This document shows, piece after piece, positions 8,944-18,311 of a stretch of 64,000 nucleotides of DNA. Origin of the DNA: Rhodohalobacter sp. SW132 (GTDB lineage Bacteria > Bacteroidota > Rhodothermia > Balneolales > Balneolaceae); contig NZ_QUOK01000007.1 in NCBI RefSeq assembly GCF_003390325.1, positions 186,001 through 250,000 on the forward strand, in the 5' to 3' direction. How positions within the stretch are numbered: position 1 is the first letter of the stretch; every line of letters begins with the position of its first letter. Position numbers and translations under genes: made by a program. The notes under the pieces were generated by a model, which made no database searches, was not told where the DNA came from, and saw only the letters and a list, made by a program, of their open reading frames with translations.

Positions 8944-11900
8944 CTACACCTTTACTGCGGATGCTCTTACGATCCGTGCACCCCAAATCCCGATATCATC
9001 TAAAATTACATAGATCGATGGCAGTACAATCAGGGTAATAACGGTTGAGAAAGTGAGTCCACCTACAATTGCCCGTGCCATCGGAAAATAGGGAGGGCCT
9101 CCATCACCACCAATCATTGTGGTGCCAAAGCAGAGCGGTAGTAAGCCAAGAACAGTTGTGCCGGCCGTCATCAAAATGGGACGCATTCTGTCTCGCCCAC
9201 CCTGAATAACCGCCTCTCTTCGCGATAATCCTTCAGCCCGAAGATTATTGATATGATCAACCAGCACAATCCCATTATTCACCACAATTCCCATCAATAT
9301 TAGTATACCAATGAACGCCATCAGGTCAAACGTGGTGCCGGTAATGAAAAAGAACCAAAAGATTCCAATCACACCAAAAAAGATACATGAGAGTACACTT
9401 GACGGGTAAAGGAGCGATTCAAAGAGTGAAGCCATAATCAGGTAGATCAGAAAGAAAGCAATACCGATATTAAACAGCATGGTGTTCATAGCATCCATAT
9501 CATTGCCGAAACTACGACCATAACTCCATGAATATCCGGTAGGATAGATGATTTGATTCATCACCGCAGAAATCTCTCTACGAGCTTCTTCTGATGTAAT
9601 GCCATCAAGATTAATGGCGATACCTAAAGACATTTTCCTGTTCTCGCGAAAAATTCGTCCGGGGCCCTGCTTCTGTTCCATACTTGCAACAGACGAAAGA
9701 TTTGTGGTCTGATTTTCACCAAAACTGATGGGTAAATTTCGAAGATCATCCATTGTTTGACGGTCCACATCTCGAAATGCCAGCACGACATCAATTTCAC
9801 TCTCTTCGCCACGGATTCGCTGAATAGTCTGACCCCGCATAGCACCGGATACCACATTCGCAATATCTGAAGAGGAGAGTCCAAGATTACGGGCACGGTT
9901 ATGGTCGATAGTAAGCCGTATCTCTTCCTTTCCTGATTCCGCTTCCGACCGTACATCTGCAAATCCTTCAACCGTGCTTAGACGCCATGCGACCTGTTCG
10001 GCCAGATCTTCAAGCTCTTGCATCGATTCTCCCTGAACAAATACGCGTACCTGTTCACTACTATTCCTGCTGATAAACTCAAACGCAGGCCTGCCAATAG
10101 CCATTTGGGGAAGATTTTCAGCAATTTCTTCTTTAATCTTTGTGACTGATTTTTTGGCTTTATCATCATCCGTCAGATTAATTGTGGAAATTGCGTAATC
10201 CGGGGTGTAGTAGGAGTAGACCGATTCGATCTCAAATGACTCCTGGTTGTCATATAAATATTGTTCAACCCGATCTACAGACTCTTTAACTGTATCAAGT
10301 GTATAGGATGCATTCAGGTTATACTGCAGGTTTAACCGTCGGTCTTCTACCCGTGGAAACATATCCACACTCATAAAGGAGAGGGGAATTGCGCCACTTA
10401 GAAAAAGCAGTGCGATAAATAGCACTGAGATTTTTCTTCTCTCAAGAAACCACCGTAAAAATCCGGCATATTTATCTGCCATTTTATCGATAAGTGTACT
10501 TTTAGGTGATTCTTTGGGCGGTTTTATTTTTGAGGCAAGAAGCGGAATAACCGTCAATGAAATGATCAATGAGGCAAGCAGGGCGATAATAATGGCCATC
10601 CCTATATAGTACATATGTTGCGAAATGAAGCTCTCATTTACCACATTTGGAAGAAAAACAATAATGGATGTAAGTGTACCCGCAGTAACTGCAATTGAAA
10701 CTTCCCGCGCACCTAACAAGGACGCTTTTTGGGGGCTAAATCCCTTGCGCTGAAAACGATGAATATTTTCGGTGACTACCACAGCGTTGTCAACCAGCAT
10801 ACCAATAGCCAGCATTAAGCCCATCATAGAGAGAATGTTCAGTGTGATATCCAGGAAAAAGAAAAACCCGAGGGTCACGATGATGGAAAAGGGAACGGCA
10901 GTCGCTATAATCATGGTAGTTCCGAAATGCCGCAGGAATATGAAGAGCACAAAAATTGAGAAAACGGCACCAATCATACCCGCATTAAACAGCTCCCGGA
11001 GCGAACTTAAAATACCGTTTGCCTGATTGAACATTTCGTAGATCTGTATGCCCTCCATTTCGGGCAATTTGTTGATCTCTTCAATTTCAGCCATAACCAG
11101 GTTTACCACTTCCACTACATTTGCTGTAGACTCCTTTGTGATATCAAGTCCAACGGCGTATTTCTGGTCAAGATGACGTGCGTAATCTCTTCTGGGCGTC
11201 TTATAGTGTACCTCAGCAATATCTTTCACCCGAATATTATTATCAGAAATAATCAGGTTTTCGATATCCTCATAGCTATGAATATCTGCGAGTGGGCGAA
11301 CCATATATCGCATTCCCGCATCTGATATTTTCCCGGCTGACATAGAGAAGTTTGCCTGCCGAAGAGTTGTACTCAGCTCGTTCAGGTTAATGTTATAGGC
11401 GCTGATGCGAGCCGGATCAAGCTCAATTCGAATCTCCTTTTTTTCCACTCCATACATATCCACCTGACCCACACCGGGAATGCGTTCAATTCGCTGCTGC
11501 AAATTACGATTAAGTAACTCATACGAATTTGAAAGGTCGCGATTACTGGAGATGCGAAGATTAAGGGTAGGGGCATCGCCATCCTGGAATTTAAAGATCT
11601 GATAGTATTCAAAATCATCGGGAAGTTGATTGCGGATACTTTCAATCTTCTCTTTGATTTCAATTGCTTTGATGTCGATATCGGTTCCCTGTTTGAACAG
11701 AACGACTACTCCGGCATTGTTTTCGCCGGAATTGGAATTGATCTGTTCCACACCGCTCAAAGTTGCCAATACCTCTTCGACAGGGCGCGCAATATTTTCA
11801 TTGACCTCCAACGGAGTTGCATTTGGATAAGGAAGCTGAACAAACGCACCGGGAAATGTGATGTTGGGCATAAATTCCAGCGGTACCATGCGCGTTGCAA

Positions 11901-11979
11901 TCAACCCAACCACGATTAAACTTATGAAAACCATCAAAGTTGTTACCGGACGGCGAAGAGAAAATTCGGTTATATGCAT
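8944..11979 (-). CDS. RND-family efflux permease (second permease of operon)
   Basis: This 1011-residue protein is a full-length RND (AcrB/HAE-type) transporter. It has an N-terminal TM1 (FSLRRPVTTLMVFISL), a first periplasmic porter loop, and a TM2-TM6 block with the relay motif GMLVDNAVVVTENI near residue 400. The second half repeats the design, with GILILMGIVVNNGIVLVDHI near 930. One Asp of the usual relay pair is kept and the next position is Asn. The gene lies 43 bp after the upstream permease on the minus strand. Two different RND subunits in one operon suggest a heteromeric pump such as MdtBC, which is inference. No TolC-like gene is adjacent. Confidence 0.92.
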   Translation of the reverse strand: MHITEFSLRRPVTTLMVFISLIVVGLIATRMVPLEFMPNITFPGAFVQLPYPNATPLEVNENIARPVEEVLATLSGVEQINSNSGENNAGVVVLFKQGTDIDIKAIEIKEKIESIRNQLPDDFEYYQIFKFQDGDAPTLNLRISSNRDLSNSYELLNRNLQQRIERIPGVGQVDMYGVEKKEIRIELDPARISAYNINLNELSTTLRQANFSMSAGKISDAGMRYMVRPLADIHSYEDIENLIISDNNIRVKDIAEVHYKTPRRDYARHLDQKYAVGLDITKESTANVVEVVNLVMAEIEEINKLPEMEGIQIYEMFNQANGILSSLRELFNAGMIGAVFSIFVLFIFLRHFGTTMIIATAVPFSIIVTLGFFFFLDITLNILSMMGLMLAIGMLVDNAVVVTENIHRFQRKGFSPQKASLLGAREVSIAVTAGTLTSIIVFLPNVVNESFISQHMYYIGMAIIIALLASLIISLTVIPLLASKIKPPKESPKSTLIDKMADKYAGFLRWFLERRKISVLFIALLFLSGAIPLSFMSVDMFPRVEDRRLNLQYNLNASYTLDTVKESVDRVEQYLYDNQESFEIESVYSYYTPDYAISTINLTDDDKAKKSVTKIKEEIAENLPQMAIGRPAFEFISRNSSEQVRVFVQGESMQELEDLAEQVAWRLSTVEGFADVRSEAESGKEEIRLTIDHNRARNLGLSSSDIANVVSGAMRGQTIQRIRGEESEIDVVLAFRDVDRQTMDDLRNLPISFGENQTTNLSSVASMEQKQGPGRIFRENRKMSLGIAINLDGITSEEARREISAVMNQIIYPTGYSWSYGRSFGNDMDAMNTMLFNIGIAFFLIYLIMASLFESLLYPSSVLSCIFFGVIGIFWFFFITGTTFDLMAFIGILILMGIVVNNGIVLVDHINNLRAEGLSRREAVIQGGRDRMRPILMTAGTTVLGLLPLCFGTTMIGGDGGPPYFPMARAIVGGLTFSTVITLIVLPSIYVILDDIGIWGARIVRASAVKV

Positions 11980-12022
11980 GATTTACCTCTCACAACCGGT
12001 TTAAATGCATTATTCTCAAAAC

Positions 12023-15000
12023 TCATGACAACTCCTCCTCAACAGCATACCGTTTCCGGTCCATCACGGCATACATTACAGGGATCACAACCAGTGTTAA
12101 AAGGGTAGAGACCAGCAGTCCCCCGATTACGGTGATACCCATGGGAGCCCGTAGTTCGGCACCATCACCAAAACCAATGGCAAGCGGAAGGAGTGCAAGA
12201 ATGGTGGTGAGGGTTGTCATCAAAATTGGGCGCAGGCGTGATTTGCCACCTTCGCGAATGGCGTCCATCTTTTCCATTCCTTTATGCCTCATTTGATTGA
12301 TCAGGTCAATCAAAACAATTGCATTATTAACTACAATACCGGCGAGTAAAATCAAACCAATAAAGACAACCACACTTATGGTTGTGCCGGTTAGATAGAG
12401 GGCAAGTATTGCCCCCACAAGTGCCAGCGGAATGGTGAAAAGAATAATAAACGGATGGAGCAGCGATTCGAACTGGGTTGCCATCACCAGGTAAACTAAG
12501 AAAACTGCAAGGGCCAATGCGAAGAGGAGAGAGCGGAATGAATCTGACATCTCCTGGTTTTGACCGGCGATGCTTGCAAAAATTCCCGGTGGAAGAGTGG
12601 TTTCGTATAGAACCTGTTGAATCTCTTCGGCGGCTTCTCCCAAATCGCCAAAGTTCAGGTTTGCAGATACAATGGCCACGCGTTGTTGTGCCACACGACG
12701 GATCTCTCCGGGGCCGTCCACAACCTGTACAGTGGCAATCGCATTTAACGGAATTGTCCGTTCACTGCCGGGATTGACAACAATTCGCTGAATTTCTTCA
12801 ATAGATGCACGGTCTGCTTCCTGTGCCCGGACAAGAACATCGATCTTACGATCTCTCCAGGAATATCGTGTTGCAACATCTCCACGAACATTGCTGACGA
12901 CACTGTTAGCCACATCATGAACCTGAAGGCCGTATGATGCAGCCCGATCGCGATCGAACAGGATTTGTACTTCCGGACTTCCAACTTCCATTGTACTCTT
13001 CACATCTGCAAAACGGGGATTATCGCTCAATTCAGCGGCAATATTATCGCCTGCCTTTTTTAGATTATCCAGATCAAACCCACTGATTTCTATTTCAACA
13101 GGGGTTTTGAAGGTGAACAGTTCAGGCCGGCCAAACTTATACTGCAATCCCGGAATCTGCTGCAGGGAGGCACGCATGGTTTCGATAACCTGCTGCTCAT
13201 TTGCCCGGGAACTCCCGGAAGCAAGTGAAACACTTAATTCTCCCCGATTTTCACCCCCGGCATCCGGGTTAGCGTTCATTCTGTTTCCTGTACCGGCTAC
13301 GGCAAACGTTGTGCGAACTCCATCAACATTCTTCGTTGTATTTTGCACCGACCGCAAAGCAGTATCCGTTTTTTCGATAGGAGTTCCGGGAGGAAGTTCG
13401 AACTGGACATTAAATTCGCCCTGAGATAACTCCGGGATAAGCACAACTCCAATCCTTGGAACAAGTGCAAGCGAGCCGGCAAAGATTAAAATAGCTGAAA
13501 TTAAAACCGTTGCCTTATGCTTCAGAGACCAGCTTAACAGAGACTCATACACATTTTCTACGGCTCCATAAAACGCATTGAAGAGATAGACAAAAGGGGA
13601 AATGAGTACTTTTATTAATTTTGAGATCCACCTAATGATAAAGCGAAAACCTTTTGCGATTAATGTTGGGATGGTATGAAAAAGGAAAAGGCGAATGGAA
13701 CGTAAACCACGACCAAATTTCGTTTTGGGTTCTGTTAATTCTAATGGCGGGAGCTCTTTTTTAGACCCGCCCAGGGACGACATCATTGGAATTAGTGTCA
13801 GCGCCACAACCAATGAGGCAAGCAGTGAAAATGTGACGGTAAGAGCCTGATCGCGAAACAACTGACCGGCAATTCCATCCACAAATACCAGCGGGAAAAA
13901 TACGGCAATTGTGGTAAGGGTAGAGGCAACGACAGCCATTCCTACTTCTCCGGCCCCTTCGCGGGCAGCATTGATAATACTTTTCCCCTGTTCTTTGTGA
14001 CGGGCGATATTCTCGAGAACCACAATGGAATTATCCACCAGCATTCCAATACCCAATACAATTCCACCCAACGACATGATATTGAGGGAGATGCTGTTTC
14101 CATACATTAAGTTAAATGTGGCAATTACCGATACGGGAATAGAGACCGATATAATGACGGTAGCCCAAAAATTTCGTAGAAAAAGGTAGAGTATCAGTAC
14201 GGCAAGAATACCGCCAATAATCCCTGCATTTTTCACCTCATTCACAGCTGATGAGATAAATACAGACTGATCATACACTTTTTCCAGTTTCATGCCGGCA
14301 GGAAGGTTACTGCTGACTTGATTCATCCGCTGATTTACCACATTTGCTGCCGCCACGGTATTGGCATCGCCTTCCTTATAGATAGCGATTTCAACAGCCT
14401 CGGAGCCGTTTAATCGGGTGATGGCTTCCCTCTCTTTATAGGATTGAACGACGTCAGCTACATCTTTTAAATAAACAGGAGAACCATTGTTACGGACAAG
14501 AACTACGTTTCTAATTTGATCAACCGACTGAAATTGATTGAGTGTACGAACAAGATACTGTTGGGCGCCCTCCTCAAGACGTCCGCCGGAAAGGTTCACA
14601 TTCTCAGCATTTAAAACCTGTGTTATCGTTTCTATTGGAATATTAAGCTGGGAAAGTCTCTGCTGATCAATATTTACCTGGATCTCTTCTTCCAGTCCGC
14701 CACTAATTTTCACAGATGCGACTCCGGGGGCCGATTCCAGATTTCTTTTAAACTGTTCATCTGCCATAATTCTCAGTGACTTTAACCGGGATATGGCCTC
14801 AGGACTGGATAAATCCTCCTCCATGGCTACAAAATAGAAATCACTCCGTCCTGATTCATCATAATAGAGAGCGTAACGAAGAATTGGATCCAGGGTAGGG
14901 TCAAACCGCAAAGTGACCGGTTTTTTGGCTTGAAGCGGGAGCTGAATAGCATCCAGCTTAGACATTACATCCAAATTTGCCATGTTCATCTCGGTGCCCC

Positions 15001-15289
15001 ATGCAAACTCAAGCACTACATCCGACTGACCTGCCCGGGAGGTTGACCGAACCTGCTGTACACCCTTTACAACCCCAACTGCTTCTTCAATGGGCTTGGT
15101 GATGAGATTCTCCACCTCAACGGGAGCGGCGCCTTCGAAATCGGTGCGGATAGTCAGTGTGGGATAGCTGAGTTCGGGTAGCAGGTTTACATTCAAACGG
15201 GATAGTGAAACCAGTCCGAAGAGCAAAATCCCAATCGTAAACATTGCAATGGTAACTTTTCGGCGAATTGAAAAATCGATAATTTTCAT
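12023..15289 (-). CDS. RND-family efflux permease (first permease of operon)
   Basis: This 1088-residue inner-membrane transporter starts FSIRRKVTIAMFTIGIL. It contains porter-domain signatures (LPELSYPTLTIRTDFEGAAP), the relay motif LVDNSIVVLENIARHKEQG near residue 410, and a second half with GLILLAGIVVNNAIVLIDLI. An extra stretch of about 60 residues after TM6 (near 510-570) makes it longer than its neighbour. It starts 3 bp after the adaptor stop, so translation is probably coupled. Substrate cannot be told from sequence; drugs, bile-like amphiphiles or lipids are possible for this branch. Confidence 0.92.
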   Translation of the reverse strand: MKIIDFSIRRKVTIAMFTIGILLFGLVSLSRLNVNLLPELSYPTLTIRTDFEGAAPVEVENLITKPIEEAVGVVKGVQQVRSTSRAGQSDVVLEFAWGTEMNMANLDVMSKLDAIQLPLQAKKPVTLRFDPTLDPILRYALYYDESGRSDFYFVAMEEDLSSPEAISRLKSLRIMADEQFKRNLESAPGVASVKISGGLEEEIQVNIDQQRLSQLNIPIETITQVLNAENVNLSGGRLEEGAQQYLVRTLNQFQSVDQIRNVVLVRNNGSPVYLKDVADVVQSYKEREAITRLNGSEAVEIAIYKEGDANTVAAANVVNQRMNQVSSNLPAGMKLEKVYDQSVFISSAVNEVKNAGIIGGILAVLILYLFLRNFWATVIISVSIPVSVIATFNLMYGNSISLNIMSLGGIVLGIGMLVDNSIVVLENIARHKEQGKSIINAAREGAGEVGMAVVASTLTTIAVFFPLVFVDGIAGQLFRDQALTVTFSLLASLVVALTLIPMMSSLGGSKKELPPLELTEPKTKFGRGLRSIRLFLFHTIPTLIAKGFRFIIRWISKLIKVLISPFVYLFNAFYGAVENVYESLLSWSLKHKATVLISAILIFAGSLALVPRIGVVLIPELSQGEFNVQFELPPGTPIEKTDTALRSVQNTTKNVDGVRTTFAVAGTGNRMNANPDAGGENRGELSVSLASGSSRANEQQVIETMRASLQQIPGLQYKFGRPELFTFKTPVEIEISGFDLDNLKKAGDNIAAELSDNPRFADVKSTMEVGSPEVQILFDRDRAASYGLQVHDVANSVVSNVRGDVATRYSWRDRKIDVLVRAQEADRASIEEIQRIVVNPGSERTIPLNAIATVQVVDGPGEIRRVAQQRVAIVSANLNFGDLGEAAEEIQQVLYETTLPPGIFASIAGQNQEMSDSFRSLLFALALAVFLVYLVMATQFESLLHPFIILFTIPLALVGAILALYLTGTTISVVVFIGLILLAGIVVNNAIVLIDLINQMRHKGMEKMDAIREGGKSRLRPILMTTLTTILALLPLAIGFGDGAELRAPMGITVIGGLLVSTLLTLVVIPVMYAVMDRKRYAVEEELS

Positions 15290-15292
15290 AGA

Positions 15293-16363
15293 TCAATTCC
15301 CGATTAAAAGAGCGCTGTTGATGATATTTACTTTGGTACTGTCTTGAAGACTTCCCTGGCCAATGGTAACCACAATCTCATTATCCTCGAGACCATCAAT
15401 CACTTCCACTGATTGACCATTTGTATACCCCGTTTGTATGGATCTTTTGAAAACAAGCGAATCCCTGACCACAAATACGCTTTTGTTAAGGTCTTCAGAA
15501 ATGATTGCCGATCGTGGAATTAGTCGGGAATTTTGGCGTGTGTCATAAACAATTCTTACCCTGCTAAACATACCCGGACGCAACATATTCCGGGTTTCAT
15601 CTATATATACCGTTGCTCTAAAGGTTCCGCTTTGTGAGTCTACAACCGGACTAATTCGTTCCACATACCCCACAAAAAGTTCGTTGGGAATGGCGTCTGC
15701 CCGAAGTTCTGCCCGCTGATTATTTCGAATTTTAGACATCTCATGCTCGGGCACATGCAGAACGGCTTTCAATCGGCTGAAATCGGTAACCCTGTACAGC
15801 TGTTGGTCGGTGCCGATCATATTTCCCTTTTTTACAAACCGTTCAGAAATAGTACCTTTGATGGGCGAACGAACAGAAGAGTTCTCGAGATTTAAAACGG
15901 AAAGTTCGAAAGTGGCCTTTTGAGATTCGTATTCAAACTTGGCATTCTGATATGCTTCTGCTGATACCAGGTTTCGATCAAAAAGCTCTTTGCTCCGACT
16001 GAGATTATTTTGAAGTCTGTCGAGTGTTGCCTTGGCATTATTCACCTCTAACTGGTACTGCTCATCATCAATTTTTGCGATAATTTGTCCGGCCTGAACA
16101 TTGTCTCCCTCTTCAACATAAAGCTCCTTAATAATTCCCCTAACCTTCGAAACAACGGTAGCTTCTTGTTCAGCTTCAAGTGTTGCTGTATTTGCATAAA
16201 AAGCGGAAATATCTCCCCGATTTACCTGTCCGGCTTCAACCGGTATAAGCACAGTATTTTCAGTTGATACATTTGATTGCCCGTTATTGCTACTACAGGC
16301 CTGCATGATTATCATCAAGCATGCAAAAAGGATCGCAGATAAAGTTGTGGTAATTAATTTCAT
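15293..16363 (-). CDS. RND efflux periplasmic adaptor (membrane fusion) lipoprotein
   Basis: This 356-residue adaptor begins with a lipoprotein signal (CLMIIMQACSSNNG). The half-lipoyl motif is visible at SKVRGIIKELYVEEGDNVQAGQ near residue 75, written here in two parts: SKVRGIIKELYVEE and GDNVQAGQIIAKI. An alpha-helical hairpin follows at about 105-165, the second half-lipoyl with SPIKGTISERFVKKGNMIG near 170, and beta-barrel and membrane-proximal regions to the end. It is the first gene of a three-gene minus-strand operon and links the two RND permeases to an outer-membrane channel encoded elsewhere. Confidence 0.92.
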   Translation of the reverse strand: MKLITTTLSAILFACLMIIMQACSSNNGQSNVSTENTVLIPVEAGQVNRGDISAFYANTATLEAEQEATVVSKVRGIIKELYVEEGDNVQAGQIIAKIDDEQYQLEVNNAKATLDRLQNNLSRSKELFDRNLVSAEAYQNAKFEYESQKATFELSVLNLENSSVRSPIKGTISERFVKKGNMIGTDQQLYRVTDFSRLKAVLHVPEHEMSKIRNNQRAELRADAIPNELFVGYVERISPVVDSQSGTFRATVYIDETRNMLRPGMFSRVRIVYDTRQNSRLIPRSAIISEDLNKSVFVVRDSLVFKRSIQTGYTNGQSVEVIDGLEDNEIVVTIGQGSLQDSTKVNIINSALLIGN

Positions 16364-16584
16364 TAGATTTGATGTAACTTTAATTTTCAGCTAAAAAAAT
16401 GTACGCGTGCTCAAAATTTTAGTTACATCAATTTACATTTCATTTTTTTCAGGTAAATACCTGAATTATAGTGAGATGGGATTTATTCCTTCGATGATAA
16501 TTTTTTAAACCCAAAATTATCATTAGGACGATTTTATAATGACCGCCATTAGGAATATACAGGTGTAAGTTACTATTATTCGGT
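16364..16584. promoter_or_regulatory. Promoter region of the RND operon with operator-like palindromes
   Basis: TGATGTAACT at 16370-16379, just before the adaptor start, has its exact inverse AGTTACATCA at 16421-16430. A tight palindrome CAGGTAAATACCTG (6-bp arms, 2-bp centre) lies at 16450-16463. Such paired elements upstream of an efflux operon fit binding by a TetR- or MarR-like repressor. No regulator gene is adjacent. Confidence 0.4.
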
Positions 16585-16821
16585 TTGTTAGTCGTTCAGT
16601 TTCCTCTCCTGTTCACCCGTAAGCTTTCCTTGTACGCAATAGACTTTAAAATTTCTTTTACCGATAAAGAAATCACCGCCTGGGGGGCATTGGACATTCT
16701 TTTGATGAAAAAGATGCTCGATCGCATGGATTTTGATGGATGCATGGACAGGCTGCCCCTTCCGGCTCAGGGATCCAGCCGGGGGTACTCGCCACACCAG
16801 CTAATCAAGCAGTTTATGTAA
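16585..16821 (+). pseudogene. N-terminal remnant of an IS1380-type transposase
   Basis: The 78-codon frame ends at a stop where a transposase should continue. Its second half reads FTDKEITAWGALDILLMKK, then LDRMDFDGCM, LPAQGSSRGYSP and QLIKQFM, the usual N-terminal pattern of IS1380 transposases (ITAWGGL..., GSNRGY..., QLI-QF). Downstream sequence to 16952 shows no recognisable continuation. The N-terminal piece lies to the right of the C-terminal piece (8734-8919) although both read on the plus strand, so they are not halves split by a single insertion. Confidence 0.5.
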
Positions 16822-16952
16822 CGAACTGCTCTAAGAGCTGTAACCACCCCCGTACTCCGGCAGCCGGCGGAAGTGGAGGTTCTTCACCCAACTTTTTATA
16901 TCGAACTAATGTTAAATACGTAAATTGGATTTTTTGGAACTCCATAAAGCGA

Positions 16953-18311
16953 TCAGTCATCAATACTTTCCAGCCAATTTATGATAGCCGGTACCAATTC
17001 ACTATGGAAAGCTCCTGATTCACCCGCCCGGGCTGCCTGCTGATCACGGGCAAAACGAAGGCCGTGGTCCATATCCTCAATAAAAATAAATTTCGCTGAC
17101 CCCGGTCGGAGGTTGTTCAAATTATCCACCACATACTTGTGTTCATCAATACTGACGACGTAATCAGCACCTCCGGCGATGAGCAATGCCTGTGCTTCCC
17201 CGGTACGTGACCAGAGATCCAGGGGTTTGTAATCGGCTACTTGCTGAAAATAGCTGTAGTGGTGGGGAAGATTGAAACTTCCTGCACGGTCAGGAAATAT
17301 TTTGAGAATCTCTTCAGGTGATTTTTTCTCTATCGTGTACATGTAATGCACTTTTACAGTTTCACTCATTCGGTTTTCAATTTCGGAAAGAGACAAATCA
17401 GAAAAGTGCACCTGGCGGCGGCTGTTCGCTATGAGATATTCAAACCATGGCACTCCAAATGTAGACATAGCAATGATAGCATGAAGAGGCTCATCCGTTT
17501 CAGAAGCCAGGATTGGGCCTGTGAGTCCGCCCATACTGTGTCCCAGAAGTATTACCCTGTTCTGATCCACATCAGACATTGTGCGAACCTGGGAGAGGCC
17601 GGCGCGGTAACCGCTGAGTTCAGTATCAAAATTGATTTCCATGCATGGAGTTCCCTGGCTGTCGCCCATTCCGCTTTTTTCCACCCAATATGTCAAATAG
17701 CCGGTACTCGCCAATTCATTTAACATGTCGATATAAGCCACTCCTTCTCTGCTGTCAAGTGAATAGCAGCCGATACCACCGAGCATTACTATTGTGGGAA
17801 ATGGCCCGTCCCCATGAGGTTTTCTGATAATAGTGCGACGAAGCGTACCATCATCGGTTTCCACTACACCATAATGAAATTCAAAGTCCGGATGATCGAG
17901 CAACGGAACTTCCTGAGGGTGAACGGTGACAACCTCTTCCCGGCCATTGCGCTCAACAGAAAAACGTAAAGAGGGAGGACGCTCATTCCGTAGCTTCTCA
18001 ATCACATCCAACTGGCTGGTTACAGGCTCTCCATCTATAGAACGGATAATATCACCCTCCAGCATACCGGCCATCCCCGCAGGCTGGTGTTCGGGGGCAA
18101 AAGTTATCTGCACTCCATTTTCCACAGGCTGCATTGCCAATCCGATTTGCACTCGTCGGGGCAGTTCTTGCGCGGATAAGGTTTCTGTCAAAAGAAGAAA
18201 AACAGCCAAAATCGTGAGCAAATTCAGAAAAGAAAGTGAGGTCATCTTTCTATTTTGAAAGGATAAAGGCTGTTTTTTCAAATAGTTGATTCTTTGATTC
18301 ATTTTATCCAA
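16953..18311 (-). CDS. Exported PDZ-domain alpha/beta hydrolase
   Basis: The longest frame has 452 residues. The Met at 18245 gives a normal signal peptide (MTSLSFLNLLTILAVFLLL ending LSAQ) and may be the real start; the longer frame overlaps the upstream stop by 8 bp. A PDZ-like domain (GMLEGDIIRSIDGEPV) covers about residues 55-120. The alpha/beta hydrolase follows, with the nucleophile elbow LLGHSMGG near 258, an acid candidate in GGADYVVSIDEHKY and the catalytic His in EDMDHGLRF. PDZ plus serine hydrolase implies a periplasmic esterase or peptidase that binds C-terminal tails. It is co-directional with the DUF5916 gene and probably co-transcribed. Confidence 0.85.
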   Translation of the reverse strand: MDKMNQRINYLKKQPLSFQNRKMTSLSFLNLLTILAVFLLLTETLSAQELPRRVQIGLAMQPVENGVQITFAPEHQPAGMAGMLEGDIIRSIDGEPVTSQLDVIEKLRNERPPSLRFSVERNGREEVVTVHPQEVPLLDHPDFEFHYGVVETDDGTLRRTIIRKPHGDGPFPTIVMLGGIGCYSLDSREGVAYIDMLNELASTGYLTYWVEKSGMGDSQGTPCMEINFDTELSGYRAGLSQVRTMSDVDQNRVILLGHSMGGLTGPILASETDEPLHAIIAMSTFGVPWFEYLIANSRRQVHFSDLSLSEIENRMSETVKVHYMYTIEKKSPEEILKIFPDRAGSFNLPHHYSYFQQVADYKPLDLWSRTGEAQALLIAGGADYVVSIDEHKYVVDNLNNLRPGSAKFIFIEDMDHGLRFARDQQAARAGESGAFHSELVPAIINWLESIDD

